Shown here piece after piece: positions 28,678 to 37,348 of a stretch of DNA of 56,128 nt. Location of the stretch: the NCBI GenBank assembly GCA_031295725.1, contig JAUMNV010000076.1, positions 1-56,128 of the forward strand, read 5' to 3'. Source of the DNA: Collinsella sp. (GTDB lineage: Bacteria; Actinomycetota; Coriobacteriia; Coriobacteriales; Coriobacteriaceae). A program made the translations under genes and the position numbers. The notes below the pieces were generated by a model. The model saw only the letters and a list, made by a program, of their open reading frames with translations. It did not search any database and had not been told where the DNA came from. Within the stretch, counting starts at the first letter, position 1. Each line of letters starts with the position of its first letter.

Positions 28678-29247
28678 ATGTCTGAAGAGATTATCGAGGA
28701 TATGCTTGAGGAGGTTGCCCCGCAGGTCGCGGGCGATTATCCCGAGATTGCACAGCGCTACAAGGCTGGTGAAGAGCTGACCGATGAGGAGCTCGACACC
28801 ATTGCCGATGTTGCGGTTTCCATCTTGCGTTCTATCCTTTCGCACTTCGATGCCGCCAACTCTCCTATCGATGAGTATGAGGGCGACGAGGGTGAGCTGA
28901 TTTTGGATGTAACGGCTCCCGATCTTGCTGTTCTCATCGGCCGTCATGGTCGCACCCTTGATGCCCTTCAGGTTATGTTCTCTTTGCTGGTGAGCCGCAA
29001 ACTTGGCTTTAGGTATCCGGTTGTAGTGGACGTCGAGGGATACAAGAGCCGCCGTCAGGACAAGGTTGCCTCCATGGCTCAGTCTGCTGCCGAGCGTGCC
29101 ATTCGCACTCATAAGAGTGTTTCGCTTCCGCCTATGAATGCCTACGAGCGTCGACTGGTTCACATTGCACTTCGTGGCAATGATGCCGTCGATACTCATT
29201 CTGAGGGTTCTGACCCTGATCGTCATGTGGTGATTGTTGCTCGATAA
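28678..29247 (+). CDS. jag: RNA-binding protein Jag/KhpB
   Basis: 189 residues from the ATG at 28678 with GGAG at 6 bases. Acidic N-terminus (no clear Jag-N basic helix), a KH domain with VLIGRHGRTLDALQ, then an R3H domain with MNAYERRLVHIALRGND and THSEGSDPDRHVVI. RNA-binding regulator that works with KhpA in cell-length control in firmicutes. Usual position after yidC. Confidence 0.93.
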   Translation: MSEEIIEDMLEEVAPQVAGDYPEIAQRYKAGEELTDEELDTIADVAVSILRSILSHFDAANSPIDEYEGDEGELILDVTAPDLAVLIGRHGRTLDALQVMFSLLVSRKLGFRYPVVVDVEGYKSRRQDKVASMAQSAAERAIRTHKSVSLPPMNAYERRLVHIALRGNDAVDTHSEGSDPDRHVVIVAR

Positions 29248-29265
29248 TCTACTCGAGCTTATGCT

Positions 29266-29298
29266 AAGGGGACGTGGTTTCCACGTCCCCTTTTTTTG
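29266..29298 (+). terminator. Intrinsic terminator after jag
   Basis: AAGGGGACGTGG, 3-base loop, CCACGTCCCC then TTTTTTT. Ends the rpmH operon. Confidence 0.95.
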
Positions 29299-29343
29299 TC
29301 AAAAGTTCTCGATACACTGATTTTTGTCAGAAAGGAGCTTTCG

Positions 29344-30081
29344 TTGTTAGTACTTACTGATCAGCAGGCTGACGAGATGTTGAGTCGTCTAGCTTTCTAT
29401 TGCAAAGAGTATTCCTTGAGCGTAACTGATGTTGAGCTGAGGAAATGTATTCAGCATTTGGATTTGGTTCTAGAAACAAATAAGACAACCAATCTCACCC
29501 GTATCCTTAACGTAGAAGATGCTGCAGTACTTCATATCCTCGACTCACTTGTTTTGCTCCCCTATATCAACAAGGCTCCAGAGGGAGCTTTGCTCGATAT
29601 GGGAACAGGTGCGGGCTTCCCTGGTATTCCATTAACCATAACCACGCATCGTAAAGCTACTTATATTGACTCTGTTGGCAAGAAGGTTGATGCGGTTAAT
29701 TCCTTTGTCCATGCTCTTGGATTGAAACATGCTCATGCGGTTCAAGATCGTCTTGAAGAATATGCTCGAAGCCATAAGAAGCAGTTCTCTGTTGTAACCG
29801 CCCGCGCACTGGCCCCTCTACCGATTCTTGTTGAGTATGCGGCTCCGTATCTGAAGGATGGAGGGCTATTTGTTATAACCAAGGGCAATCCTTCGGATGA
29901 GGAGCTTGCTTCCGGCATGTCAGCAGCTAAGATTTGCGGCTTCACTTTGCTTCTGAATGACGCAATTGATTTGCCTGAAGGCTTGGGTCACAGGGAGTTC
30001 ATTGTTCTTAAGAAGAGTCATCCAGCATCCGTTTCATTGCCACGTGCAAATGGCGTGGCAAAGAAGAATCCGCTTGCCTAG
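29344..30081 (+). CDS. rsmG: 16S rRNA (guanine-N7)-methyltransferase RsmG
   Basis: 245 residues from a TTG at 29344 with AAAGGAG at 6 bases; a frame start at 29296 lies inside the terminator and is rejected. SAM-binding motif LLDMGTGAGFPGIPL, then VVTARALAPLPILVEYAAPYL and GGLFVITKG. Modifies G527 of 16S rRNA (E. coli numbering). AT-richer codon use than the flanking genes. Followed by the parS array. Confidence 0.95.
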   Translation: MLVLTDQQADEMLSRLAFYCKEYSLSVTDVELRKCIQHLDLVLETNKTTNLTRILNVEDAAVLHILDSLVLLPYINKAPEGALLDMGTGAGFPGIPLTITTHRKATYIDSVGKKVDAVNSFVHALGLKHAHAVQDRLEEYARSHKKQFSVVTARALAPLPILVEYAAPYLKDGGLFVITKGNPSDEELASGMSAAKICGFTLLLNDAIDLPEGLGHREFIVLKKSHPASVSLPRANGVAKKNPLA

Positions 30082-30082
30082 A

Positions 30083-30176
30083 TGTTTCACGTGAAACATA
30101 ATGGATACTAACAACTTGCAGTGTTTCACGTGAAACATGGCGGTTGATATCGATTCGGAATGTTTCACGTGAAACA
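30083..30176. promoter_or_regulatory. Three parS sites
   Basis: TGTTTCACGTGAAACA occurs exactly at 30083-30098, 30122-30137 and 30161-30176, each start 39 bases after the previous one. This is the universal chromosomal ParB site, lying just before parA. ParB would load here and spread to organise the origin region. Confidence 0.98.
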
Positions 30177-30215
30177 TCCTCCGTTTGACAGCTTTAATAC
30201 ACACCAGGAGGGACC

Positions 30216-31016
30216 GTGGGATTTCGCGACGTTAAGCGTTCTAAGAGCGCAAAAGACACGCGTATCATTGCAATCATCAATCAAAAAGGCGGCGTCGGTA
30301 AGTCAACGACGGCTGTAAACCTTGCAGCAGCACTGGGTGAGCAGGGTCGTAAGACACTGATTGTCGATTTTGATCCGCAGGGAAACAGCACCAGTGGATT
30401 CGGAATTGAAAAAGAAGACCTTGATCACTGCATCTATGATGCATTGTTGAATGATGTGCCGGCAGAATCACTTGTTCTTGATACAAATTGCAAAAAGGTA
30501 TTCGTAATTCCAGCTACAATTCAGCTTGCGGGCGCCGAAATTGAGCTCGTAAGCGCAATTGCACGTGAAACCCGCCTCAAAGATTTGCTTGAGCCGATTC
30601 AGGACGAGTTCGATTTTATTTTCATTGACTGTCCCCCTTCACTCGGCCTGCTTACTATCAACGCCTTGACCGCAGCAGACAGCGTTTTGATTCCGATCCA
30701 ATGCGAGTATTATGCACTCGAGGGCGTTACGAAGCTGCTTGAGTCAATGAAGATGGTCAAATCACGTCTGAACAAGGGCTTAGACACCTATGGTGTGCTT
30801 ATGACCATGTATGACTCGCGTACTTCACTATCGAATCAGGTTGTTGAGGAGGTTCAATCGTACTTTGGTGATAAGGCGTTTAAGACGCTAATCCCCCGTA
30901 CGGTTAAAATCTCCGAAGCTCCGTCTTTTGGAGAACCGGTAATTACCTATGCACCTCAAAATAAGGGTGCAAAAGCATATATGAACCTTGCAAAAGAGGT
31001 GATCAAGCGTGCCTAG
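30216..31016 (+). CDS. parA: Chromosome partitioning ATPase ParA/Soj
   Basis: 266 residues from a GTG with AGGAGGG upstream. Deviant Walker A INQKGGVGKSTTAVNLAAAL, Walker A' DFDPQGNSTSG, Walker B FDFIFIDCPPSLG. A short basic N-terminal stretch precedes the fold. Works with ParB and parS to segregate origins. Its end overlaps the parB start by 8 bases. Confidence 0.97.
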   Translation: MGFRDVKRSKSAKDTRIIAIINQKGGVGKSTTAVNLAAALGEQGRKTLIVDFDPQGNSTSGFGIEKEDLDHCIYDALLNDVPAESLVLDTNCKKVFVIPATIQLAGAEIELVSAIARETRLKDLLEPIQDEFDFIFIDCPPSLGLLTINALTAADSVLIPIQCEYYALEGVTKLLESMKMVKSRLNKGLDTYGVLMTMYDSRTSLSNQVVEEVQSYFGDKAFKTLIPRTVKISEAPSFGEPVITYAPQNKGAKAYMNLAKEVIKRA

Positions 31017-31914
31017 CGTAAAGAAACGTGGCGGATTGGGACGTGGACTCAATGCTTTGGTCTCGGAGGCCGAGTATGAGACCGGCGGTTCTGCTGCATC
31101 AGCATCAAATGCTGCATCTGAAACAAAACTGCCTATTGAGGATATCGTTCCCAACCCTAATCAGCCGCGAATTCACTTTAACGAAACTGAACTTCGCGAG
31201 TTGAGCGAGTCAATCCAAGAACATGGCGTTTTGCAGCCGCTTTTGGTTCGCAAGCATGGAAACGGCTATGAGATCATCGCTGGTGAGCGTCGTTACCAGG
31301 CGTCAAAGCTTGCTGGCCTTGAAGAATTGCCAGTCATCATTAAAGAGGTAAATGATGAAGAGATGCTGGCTCTTGCTCTCATCGAAAACCTTCAGCGTTC
31401 TGATCTGAATCCAGTCGAAGAGGCTAAGGGCTATCGACAGCTCATCGATGCCAGCGGTATGACCCAGGAGGCATTGTCAAAGGCTGTAAGCAAGTCACGC
31501 TCTGCAATTACAAACTCGCTGCGTCTTCTCGATCTCCCCGAAGTAGTTCAGCTGATGATTTTTGAGGGCAAACTTACTGCTGGTCATGCACGTGCGATTC
31601 TTGCAGTTCCCTATGAGGATGCACGAATTCGACTTGCTGAGAAGGTTGTTGCAGAGGGCCTTTCCGTAAGAGCGACAGAAAATCTTGCTCCGTTGTTTTC
31701 TGCCGGAGAGACACCTAAGACTCCGAGGCCTGCAACGCCTCAGTCTTTTAAAAAGGCTGCCCGCGTGCTTCGTCAGGTTTTTAATACCAACGTGCGTGTG
31801 AAGAGCTCGCGTGGAAGGAATAAGATTGAGATTGAGTTTAAAGACGAGGAAGAGTTATCTCGTATTCTTGGCGAAATGATTCAGTTTGATCAAGGAGGCC
31901 AAGATGAGGAATAA
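31009..31914 (+). CDS. parB: Chromosome partitioning protein ParB/Spo0J
   Basis: 301 residues from a GTG inside parA. Basic N-terminus KKRGGLGRGLNALV, a CTP-binding domain with GERRYQASKLAGL and LALIENLQRSDLNPVEEA, a helix-turn-helix (TQEALSKAVSKSRSAITNSL), and a C-terminal dimer domain. Binds the three parS sites upstream of parA. The last 11 bases overlap the next gene. Confidence 0.97.
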   Translation: MPSVKKRGGLGRGLNALVSEAEYETGGSAASASNAASETKLPIEDIVPNPNQPRIHFNETELRELSESIQEHGVLQPLLVRKHGNGYEIIAGERRYQASKLAGLEELPVIIKEVNDEEMLALALIENLQRSDLNPVEEAKGYRQLIDASGMTQEALSKAVSKSRSAITNSLRLLDLPEVVQLMIFEGKLTAGHARAILAVPYEDARIRLAEKVVAEGLSVRATENLAPLFSAGETPKTPRPATPQSFKKAARVLRQVFNTNVRVKSSRGRNKIEIEFKDEEELSRILGEMIQFDQGGQDEE

Positions 31915-32158
31915 GATTTTAACAGCGATTGCATTGGTGACGACTGTCGCGGCTGGTGCCTTTGCTGGCTATAAGATCGCAACAGACGATGAACTTCGAG
32001 GTCGTTTGCTTCGTGGCGCGCAAGATATCGTCGATACTTCCAAAAAGAAAATGGATGTTATGACGGAAGATGTTGCCATGCGTACTGCTCAGGTAACGAA
32101 GAATCCCAAGATTAATCAAGGTTGGGTTAGTAACCAATGGGAAAATGTAGGCTATTAG
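31904..32158 (+). CDS. Small membrane-anchored protein after parB
   Basis: 84 residues from the ATG at 31904 with AGGAGG at 5 bases, inside the parB end. One membrane segment (KILTAIALVTTVAAGAFAGYKIA) followed by a charged helical region (RGRLLRGAQDIVDTSKKKMDVM) and a polar tail. Resembles YtxH-type small membrane proteins in layout. Tight overlap with parB suggests cotranslation and possibly a link to origin anchoring; function unknown. Confidence 0.8.
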   Translation: MRNKILTAIALVTTVAAGAFAGYKIATDDELRGRLLRGAQDIVDTSKKKMDVMTEDVAMRTAQVTKNPKINQGWVSNQWENVGY

Positions 32159-32166
32159 GTACCTAA
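32155..32166. repeat. Palindrome TTAGGTACCTAA, copy 2
   Basis: Identical to 28651-28662. It overlaps the TAG stop codon of the small membrane-protein gene. Confidence 0.5.
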
Positions 32167-32189
32167 CAATTACTTAGCATATTGTGATG

Positions 32190-32228
32190 GGTCCTTGTCT
32201 GATTCACGAGGCAAGGACCCCTTATTAT
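32190..32228 (+). terminator. Terminator after the parAB operon
   Basis: GGGTCCTTG, 14-base loop, CAAGGACCC, then CTTATTAT. Confidence 0.75.
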
Positions 32229-32282
32229 GACCGTAAAAATGGGACCAGCAGCAGCTGATTCAAAATTAAGGTTATTAAATGA

Positions 32283-32319
32283 AACGGCCACGGTTGCATA
32301 TCCTGCAACCGTGGCCGTT
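32283..32319 (-). terminator. Hairpin after rlmN
   Basis: 15-bp perfect stem AACGGCCACGGTTGC / GCAACCGTGGCCGTT with a 7-base loop; on the minus strand TTTCATTTAAT follows. Confidence 0.75.
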
Positions 32320-32322
32320 CGA

Positions 32323-32338
32323 TGTTTCACATGAAACG
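32323..32338. promoter_or_regulatory. Degenerate parS site
   Basis: TGTTTCACATGAAACG differs from parS at two positions (central G to A and the final A to G). It lies between the rlmN hairpin and rlmN stop codon. It may be a weak ParB site. Confidence 0.4.
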
Positions 32339-32356
32339 TTTTGGGGTGCGACTCCC

Positions 32357-33409
32357 CTATGCGTTCTTCTGAACTTTGAAGCGCTGCTTCAGCTGTCCGC
32401 AAGCGGCGTCAATATCGTTACCACGGGAGTTACGAATCGTGGTCTCGATGCCACGGGACTCAAGACGACGCTGAAGATCCTCAACCTTATGAATCGGCGA
32501 CGGCTTGAGCGGGCTGCCCTCGATGTCGTTAAGCTGAATGAGGTTAACGTGGCACAGCGTTCCCTCGCAGAAGTCGCAGAGCGCCTGCATCTCGGGATTC
32601 GTATCGTTGACGCCTTCGATCATTGCATACTCATAGGTCGGGCGGCGGCCAGTCTTCTCGGTGTAGAGCTGAAGCGCTTCGTGAAGGCGAAGCAGCGTGT
32701 ACTTCTTAACACCGGGCATGAGCTTATTGCGCGTCGACTGGATGGCGGAATGCAGTGAAACAGCAAGCGTGAACTGCTCGGGGATGTCGGCAAATTTGCG
32801 AATACCGGGAATAACGCCACTGGTAGAGACGGTGAGGTGACGAGCGCCGATACCGATGCCATCGGGGTCGTTGAGAATTCGCAGCGCCTTGAGAACCTCG
32901 TCGTAGTTGGCAAACGGCTCGCCCTGGCCCATGAAGACAACGCTCGTGGCACGCTCGCCAAAGTCGTTGGATACATGAAGTACCTGGTCGACAATCTCTT
33001 GAGCGGTCAGAGAACGCTTGAGGCCGTTGAGACCGGTAGCGCAGAAGGCACAGCCCATGCCACAGCCTGCCTGGGTGGAAACGCAGACGGAAAGCTTGTT
33101 ACGACGGGGCATGCCAACAGTCTCGACGGAAACGCCGTCGTGGTACTCGAGCAGATACTTGCGCGAGCCATCTTTGGAAACTTGCTTGGTGAGTTCAGTG
33201 GGCGTGTCAAAGGCAAAAGCCTCTTTAAGCTGCTCGCGGAAAGCCTTGGGAAGGTTGGTCATATCGTCAAACGAACAAACGTTCTTCTCGAAGACCCATT
33301 CGATGAGCTGCTTCGCGCGGAAGGCGGGCTGGCCAAGTTCGGCCACGAGCTCGCGAATATCGTTTTGGCTCAAGTCGCGAATGTCCTGAGATTTAGTCCT
33401 GGGATTCAT
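32357..33409 (-). CDS. rlmN: Dual-specificity RNA methyltransferase RlmN
   Basis: 350 residues. Radical SAM enzyme that methylates C2 of A2503 in 23S rRNA and of A37 in some tRNAs. CX3CX2C cluster motif in GCGMGCAFCATG, followed by FMGQGEPFANYD, and a second catalytic Cys near NSRGNDIDAACGQL. Convergent with the parAB operon and divergent from ddl. Confidence 0.97.
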   Translation of the reverse strand: MNPRTKSQDIRDLSQNDIRELVAELGQPAFRAKQLIEWVFEKNVCSFDDMTNLPKAFREQLKEAFAFDTPTELTKQVSKDGSRKYLLEYHDGVSVETVGMPRRNKLSVCVSTQAGCGMGCAFCATGLNGLKRSLTAQEIVDQVLHVSNDFGERATSVVFMGQGEPFANYDEVLKALRILNDPDGIGIGARHLTVSTSGVIPGIRKFADIPEQFTLAVSLHSAIQSTRNKLMPGVKKYTLLRLHEALQLYTEKTGRRPTYEYAMIEGVNDTNPEMQALCDFCEGTLCHVNLIQLNDIEGSPLKPSPIHKVEDLQRRLESRGIETTIRNSRGNDIDAACGQLKQRFKVQKNA

Positions 33410-33494
33410 GGAAGCCTTTCGATTTTGGGGAAACGTAGAGGGTATCGCTACAATATGGTATCAGCTGCAGAAATTATAGAGGAGGAGTCTGCCC

Positions 33495-34460
33495 ATGCCG
33501 GGTAAAAGCCTAGAGAACATGCACGTAGCGGTCTTGGCGGGCGGTCATTCCGCTGAGCGCGAGATCTCGCTCAATTCGGGAAAGAACGTTGTAGTGGCAC
33601 TGAAGGAAGCCGGCTACACTTCGGTGGAGCTGCTCGACACGGCTGCCGATGATTTTATGGTAACCATGGCGACCGGCGGCTTTGACGTGGCGTTTATCGC
33701 CATGCACGGTGCCGGCGGCGAGGATGGCGCCATGCAGGGCGCCATGGAGACCCTGGGTATCCCCTACACGGCCTCGGGCGTGCTTGCCAGCGCCTGCGGT
33801 GCCGACAAAGAGGTCTCTAAGCTCCTGTACGCCAAGGCGGGCATTCCCATTGCCCCCGGCCTCGCACTCGAGGTGGGCGATGAAGTCGATATCGATCATA
33901 TCGTCGAGGTTTGTGGCGAGCGCTGCTTTGTGAAGCCGGCCGTCAACGGTTCCAGCTATGGCATTTCCCTGGTCCATGAGCCCTCCGAGCTGCCCGCGGC
34001 AATTGCCAAGGCGTTTGAGTACGGCGACAAAGTGCTGGTCGAGAAGTGCATCGAGGGTACCGAGATCACCGTCGGCGTGTACGGCGAGGACGACGTGCGC
34101 GCTCTGCCGATTGTCGAGATTCGTAAGCCCAAGGACTGCGAGTTCTACGATCTGGACGTGAAGTATGTCGACCCTACGGACATCCATCGCATTCCGGCGC
34201 AGATTTCACCCGAGAATTACACTCGCGCTCAGGAGCTTGCCTGCGCTGCTCACAAGGCCCTCGGTTGCCTGGGTATCTCGCGCAGCGACTTTATTGTGAG
34301 TGAGGACGGCCCCGTCATCCTCGAGACCAATACCATTCCCGGCATGACCGATACGTCGCTGTATCCGGATGAGATCCGCCACACCGACGACATGACGTTC
34401 CCGCAGGTCTGTGACAGCCTGATCCGTATGGGCCTTCGTCGAGCGGGCATTGCATGCTAA
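33495..34460 (+). CDS. ddl: D-alanine-D-alanine ligase
   Basis: 321 residues; ATP-grasp enzyme of peptidoglycan precursor synthesis. LAGGHSAEREISLNSG at the N-terminus, ATP-grasp KPAVNGSSYGISLV, EKCIEGTEITVGVYG, and the substrate loop ETNTIPGMTDTSLYP. The tyrosine-type loop suggests D-Ala-D-Ala specificity rather than D-lactate, though this is inference. Start supported by GGAGGAG. Its end overlaps the dinG-like gene by 7 bases. Confidence 0.95.
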   Translation: MPGKSLENMHVAVLAGGHSAEREISLNSGKNVVVALKEAGYTSVELLDTAADDFMVTMATGGFDVAFIAMHGAGGEDGAMQGAMETLGIPYTASGVLASACGADKEVSKLLYAKAGIPIAPGLALEVGDEVDIDHIVEVCGERCFVKPAVNGSSYGISLVHEPSELPAAIAKAFEYGDKVLVEKCIEGTEITVGVYGEDDVRALPIVEIRKPKDCEFYDLDVKYVDPTDIHRIPAQISPENYTRAQELACAAHKALGCLGISRSDFIVSEDGPVILETNTIPGMTDTSLYPDEIRHTDDMTFPQVCDSLIRMGLRRAGIAC

Positions 34461-37348
34461 TCGAGGACGCGGTTTCGTCAGGAACGCCGCAGTTTGTCAT
34501 CGACTCCTATGCCACGCTTGCCGAACGCGCCAAAACGCAGTCCTTCGGCCTTATCGAGGAAGATGTGATCGTCCTCGATACCGAGACCACAGGTCTTTCG
34601 GTGCAGGACAATGAGCTGATCGAGATCTCGGCGGCCCGTCTTTCGGGCCGCGAGGTCGTCGACCGCTTCGATACCTTCGTGCATCCCAAACAGCTGATTC
34701 CCGCCGAGATTACCGAGCTCACGAGCATTACAAATGCCGATGTGGCAGATGCCCCGTCGGCCGTTGAGGCCGTAGCCGCTCTCGCCGATTTTGTCGGTGG
34801 TTGCCCGGTAATCGCACATAACGCCACGTTCGACCGCTCGTTTATCGAGTCGGTCAAAGGCGGCGTCAACGTGAGCGATATTTGGATCGATTCGCTGGCG
34901 CTGTCGCGCATCGCGCTTCCGCGCCTGGCCTCGCACAAGCTGTCTTTTATGGCCGATCTGTTTGGCTGTGACTCGGTATCACACCGTGCCAATGCCGACG
35001 TCGACGCCCTGTGTGGCGTATGGCGCGTGTTGCTCGTGGCACTCACCGACTTGCCCCAGGGCCTCATGGCGCGCCTAGCCGACATGCATCCGGACGTGCC
35101 TTGGTCCTATCGTCCAATCTTCTCATTCTTGGCGGGGCAGAACCCTGGTTATATCTTCTCTCTCAGCGCCGCTCGTGCTGACGTTCTCAAGGCCGATCGC
35201 GCCGACGATCGGGTGGACGCCGACGAACTGCCGGTACTCAAGATGCCGAGTCGTGAGGAGATTGAGGCAGACTATGCGCCAGGTGGCCTGGTCAATCGCA
35301 TGTACCCCACCTACGAGCCGCGTGATGAGCAGATCGCGATGGCGCTCGAGGTCCGTGATGCGCTGGTCACGGGCACTCATCGTGTAATTGAGGCGGGCAC
35401 AGGCGTCGGTAAATCGATGGCCTATCTGGTGCCTTTTGCCGAGGCAGCACGCCGTAACAACATTACGGTTGGTATTGCGACCAAATCGAACAATCTTGCC
35501 GACCAGCTCATGTACCATGAGCTGCCAAAACTTGCCGAGCAACTGGACGGTGGCCTGTCATTTTGCGCTCTCAAGGGCTATGACCACTATCCGTGCCTGC
35601 GCAAGCTTGAGCGCATGAGTCGCGGCCAGGTCGAGATTACCACCAAGCGCGATCCGGCGGACACGCTCACGGCGGTCGCGGTCATTATGGCGTACGTCTG
35701 CCAATCAGCCGATGGCGACCTCGACTCACTTGGCATTCGGTGGCGCAGCGTCAACCGCCCCGACTTTACGACGGCCTCGCGCGAGTGTGCTCGTCGCCTC
35801 TGCCCGTTTTTCCCTGATAAATGTTTGGTCCACGGCGCTCGTCGCCGTGCGGCGCATGCCGATGTGGTGGTCACCAACCATTCCCTGCTGTTCCGCAATG
35901 TCGCGGCCGAGGGCAGGATTTTGCCTCCGATTCGTCATTGGGTAATCGACGAGGCCCATTCTATCGAGCGCGAGGCGCGCCGTCAGTGGGCGCGCGTGGT
36001 GTCGGCGGACGAATCACGCGTTCTGTTTGAGCGCCTGGGTGGCTCGAGCACCGGCGCGCTAAGCCAGGTTTCCCGTGATTTGGCAACCTCCGAGGGCTCT
36101 ACGCTCTATCTGGGCCTTACTGCCAAGGCAACGTTGACGGTTGCGCGCGCGAGCATGGCAATCGCCGACGTGTTCGATGGCGTTCGCGAGCTCGGTCGCC
36201 GTGCCCGTGGGGGTTATGACAATGCCAATCTATGGATTGGCCCCGAGCTGCGCGAATCTGACGACTGGCATGATTTCTTACCGTCGGCCTACACTGCCAT
36301 CGACGCATTGGAACAGGCTGACAAGAGCGTCGACGCGCTGGTGCAAGCCGTCGCCGCCGACAAGCCCGAGGTTGTTGTCGACCTGGGTGATATCTCGCGC
36401 CGCCTGCACGAGCTGGCCGAGAACCTCAAACTCATCATTGATGGCACCGATGAACACTACGTGTATTCGCTGCAGGTCAATCGCAGGCTGCGTGCCGGCG
36501 GAGAGTCAATGACCGCAGAGCGCATCGACATTGGCGAGGCCTTGGCAACCGAATGGCTGCCCGAGGTTCACACGGCTATCTTTGCCTCGGCGACCATGAC
36601 GGTGTCCAAAAGCTTTGAACACTTTAACCACGCGGTCGGCCTCGATCGCATCGGTGCTTCAACATCCTCATCGTTGCACTTGGATTCGAGCTACGACTTC
36701 GATTCGAACATGGCTGTAGTCGTTGCGGGCGATATCCCCGATCCGCGCGATCGTGAGAGCTATCTTACGGCGCTCGAGCGCGTGCTGGTCGACGCCCATC
36801 TTGCCATGGGCGGATCGGTGCTCACACTGTTCACCAATCGGCGCGACATGGAAGACCTGTATGCCCGCGTTGAGCCCAAGATGGCCCGTGCGGGTCTGGA
36901 GCTCAACTGCCAGCAGCGCAACTCATCTCCTCGTCGCCTGCGCGACCGGTTTATCAACGAGCCGACCTCGTCGCTTTTTGCTCTTAAGGCCTTCTGGGAG
37001 GGATTCGACGCCAGCGGCGAGACGCTGCGCTGCGTCATCATTCCCAAGCTGCCGTTCTCGAGCCCCACGGACCCGCTCTCGTGCGAGCGCAACCTGCGCG
37101 AAGACCGCGCTTGGGCGCGCTATTCGCTGCCCGAGGCGGTGCTCGAGGTCAAGCAGGCGGCCGGCCGCCTTATCCGCTCGTCGACCGATTGCGGCGTGCT
37201 GATTCTGGCCGACCCGCGCCTAGTGACGAAGGGCTACGGAAAGAAGTTCTTAACGTCGCTGCCCACGAGCTCCTACCAGTGCATCGAATCGGCGCAGATC
37301 GGGCACTATCTGCAACTGTGGCGCGCACGCCACGAGCGGCGGCGCTAA
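34454..37348 (+). CDS. Exonuclease-DinG helicase fusion
   Basis: 964 residues. Residues 35-200 form a DEDDh exonuclease of the DnaQ type (VLDTETTGL, HNATFDRSF, HRANADVDA). Residues 290-960 are a DinG/XPD-family helicase: Walker A EAGTGVGKSMAYL, DEAH box VIDEAHS, motif IV-VI regions with ALKAFWEGFDASGE and QAAGRLIRS. Cysteines YPCLRK, YVCQS, SRECARRLC and DKC between the Walker and DEAH motifs could bind an iron-sulfur cluster. Likely role: processing of damaged forks or R-loops. Overlaps ddl at its start and converges on a WYL gene. Confidence 0.9.
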   Translation: MLIEDAVSSGTPQFVIDSYATLAERAKTQSFGLIEEDVIVLDTETTGLSVQDNELIEISAARLSGREVVDRFDTFVHPKQLIPAEITELTSITNADVADAPSAVEAVAALADFVGGCPVIAHNATFDRSFIESVKGGVNVSDIWIDSLALSRIALPRLASHKLSFMADLFGCDSVSHRANADVDALCGVWRVLLVALTDLPQGLMARLADMHPDVPWSYRPIFSFLAGQNPGYIFSLSAARADVLKADRADDRVDADELPVLKMPSREEIEADYAPGGLVNRMYPTYEPRDEQIAMALEVRDALVTGTHRVIEAGTGVGKSMAYLVPFAEAARRNNITVGIATKSNNLADQLMYHELPKLAEQLDGGLSFCALKGYDHYPCLRKLERMSRGQVEITTKRDPADTLTAVAVIMAYVCQSADGDLDSLGIRWRSVNRPDFTTASRECARRLCPFFPDKCLVHGARRRAAHADVVVTNHSLLFRNVAAEGRILPPIRHWVIDEAHSIEREARRQWARVVSADESRVLFERLGGSSTGALSQVSRDLATSEGSTLYLGLTAKATLTVARASMAIADVFDGVRELGRRARGGYDNANLWIGPELRESDDWHDFLPSAYTAIDALEQADKSVDALVQAVAADKPEVVVDLGDISRRLHELAENLKLIIDGTDEHYVYSLQVNRRLRAGGESMTAERIDIGEALATEWLPEVHTAIFASATMTVSKSFEHFNHAVGLDRIGASTSSSLHLDSSYDFDSNMAVVVAGDIPDPRDRESYLTALERVLVDAHLAMGGSVLTLFTNRRDMEDLYARVEPKMARAGLELNCQQRNSSPRRLRDRFINEPTSSLFALKAFWEGFDASGETLRCVIIPKLPFSSPTDPLSCERNLREDRAWARYSLPEAVLEVKQAAGRLIRSSTDCGVLILADPRLVTKGYGKKFLTSLPTSSYQCIESAQIGHYLQLWRARHERRR

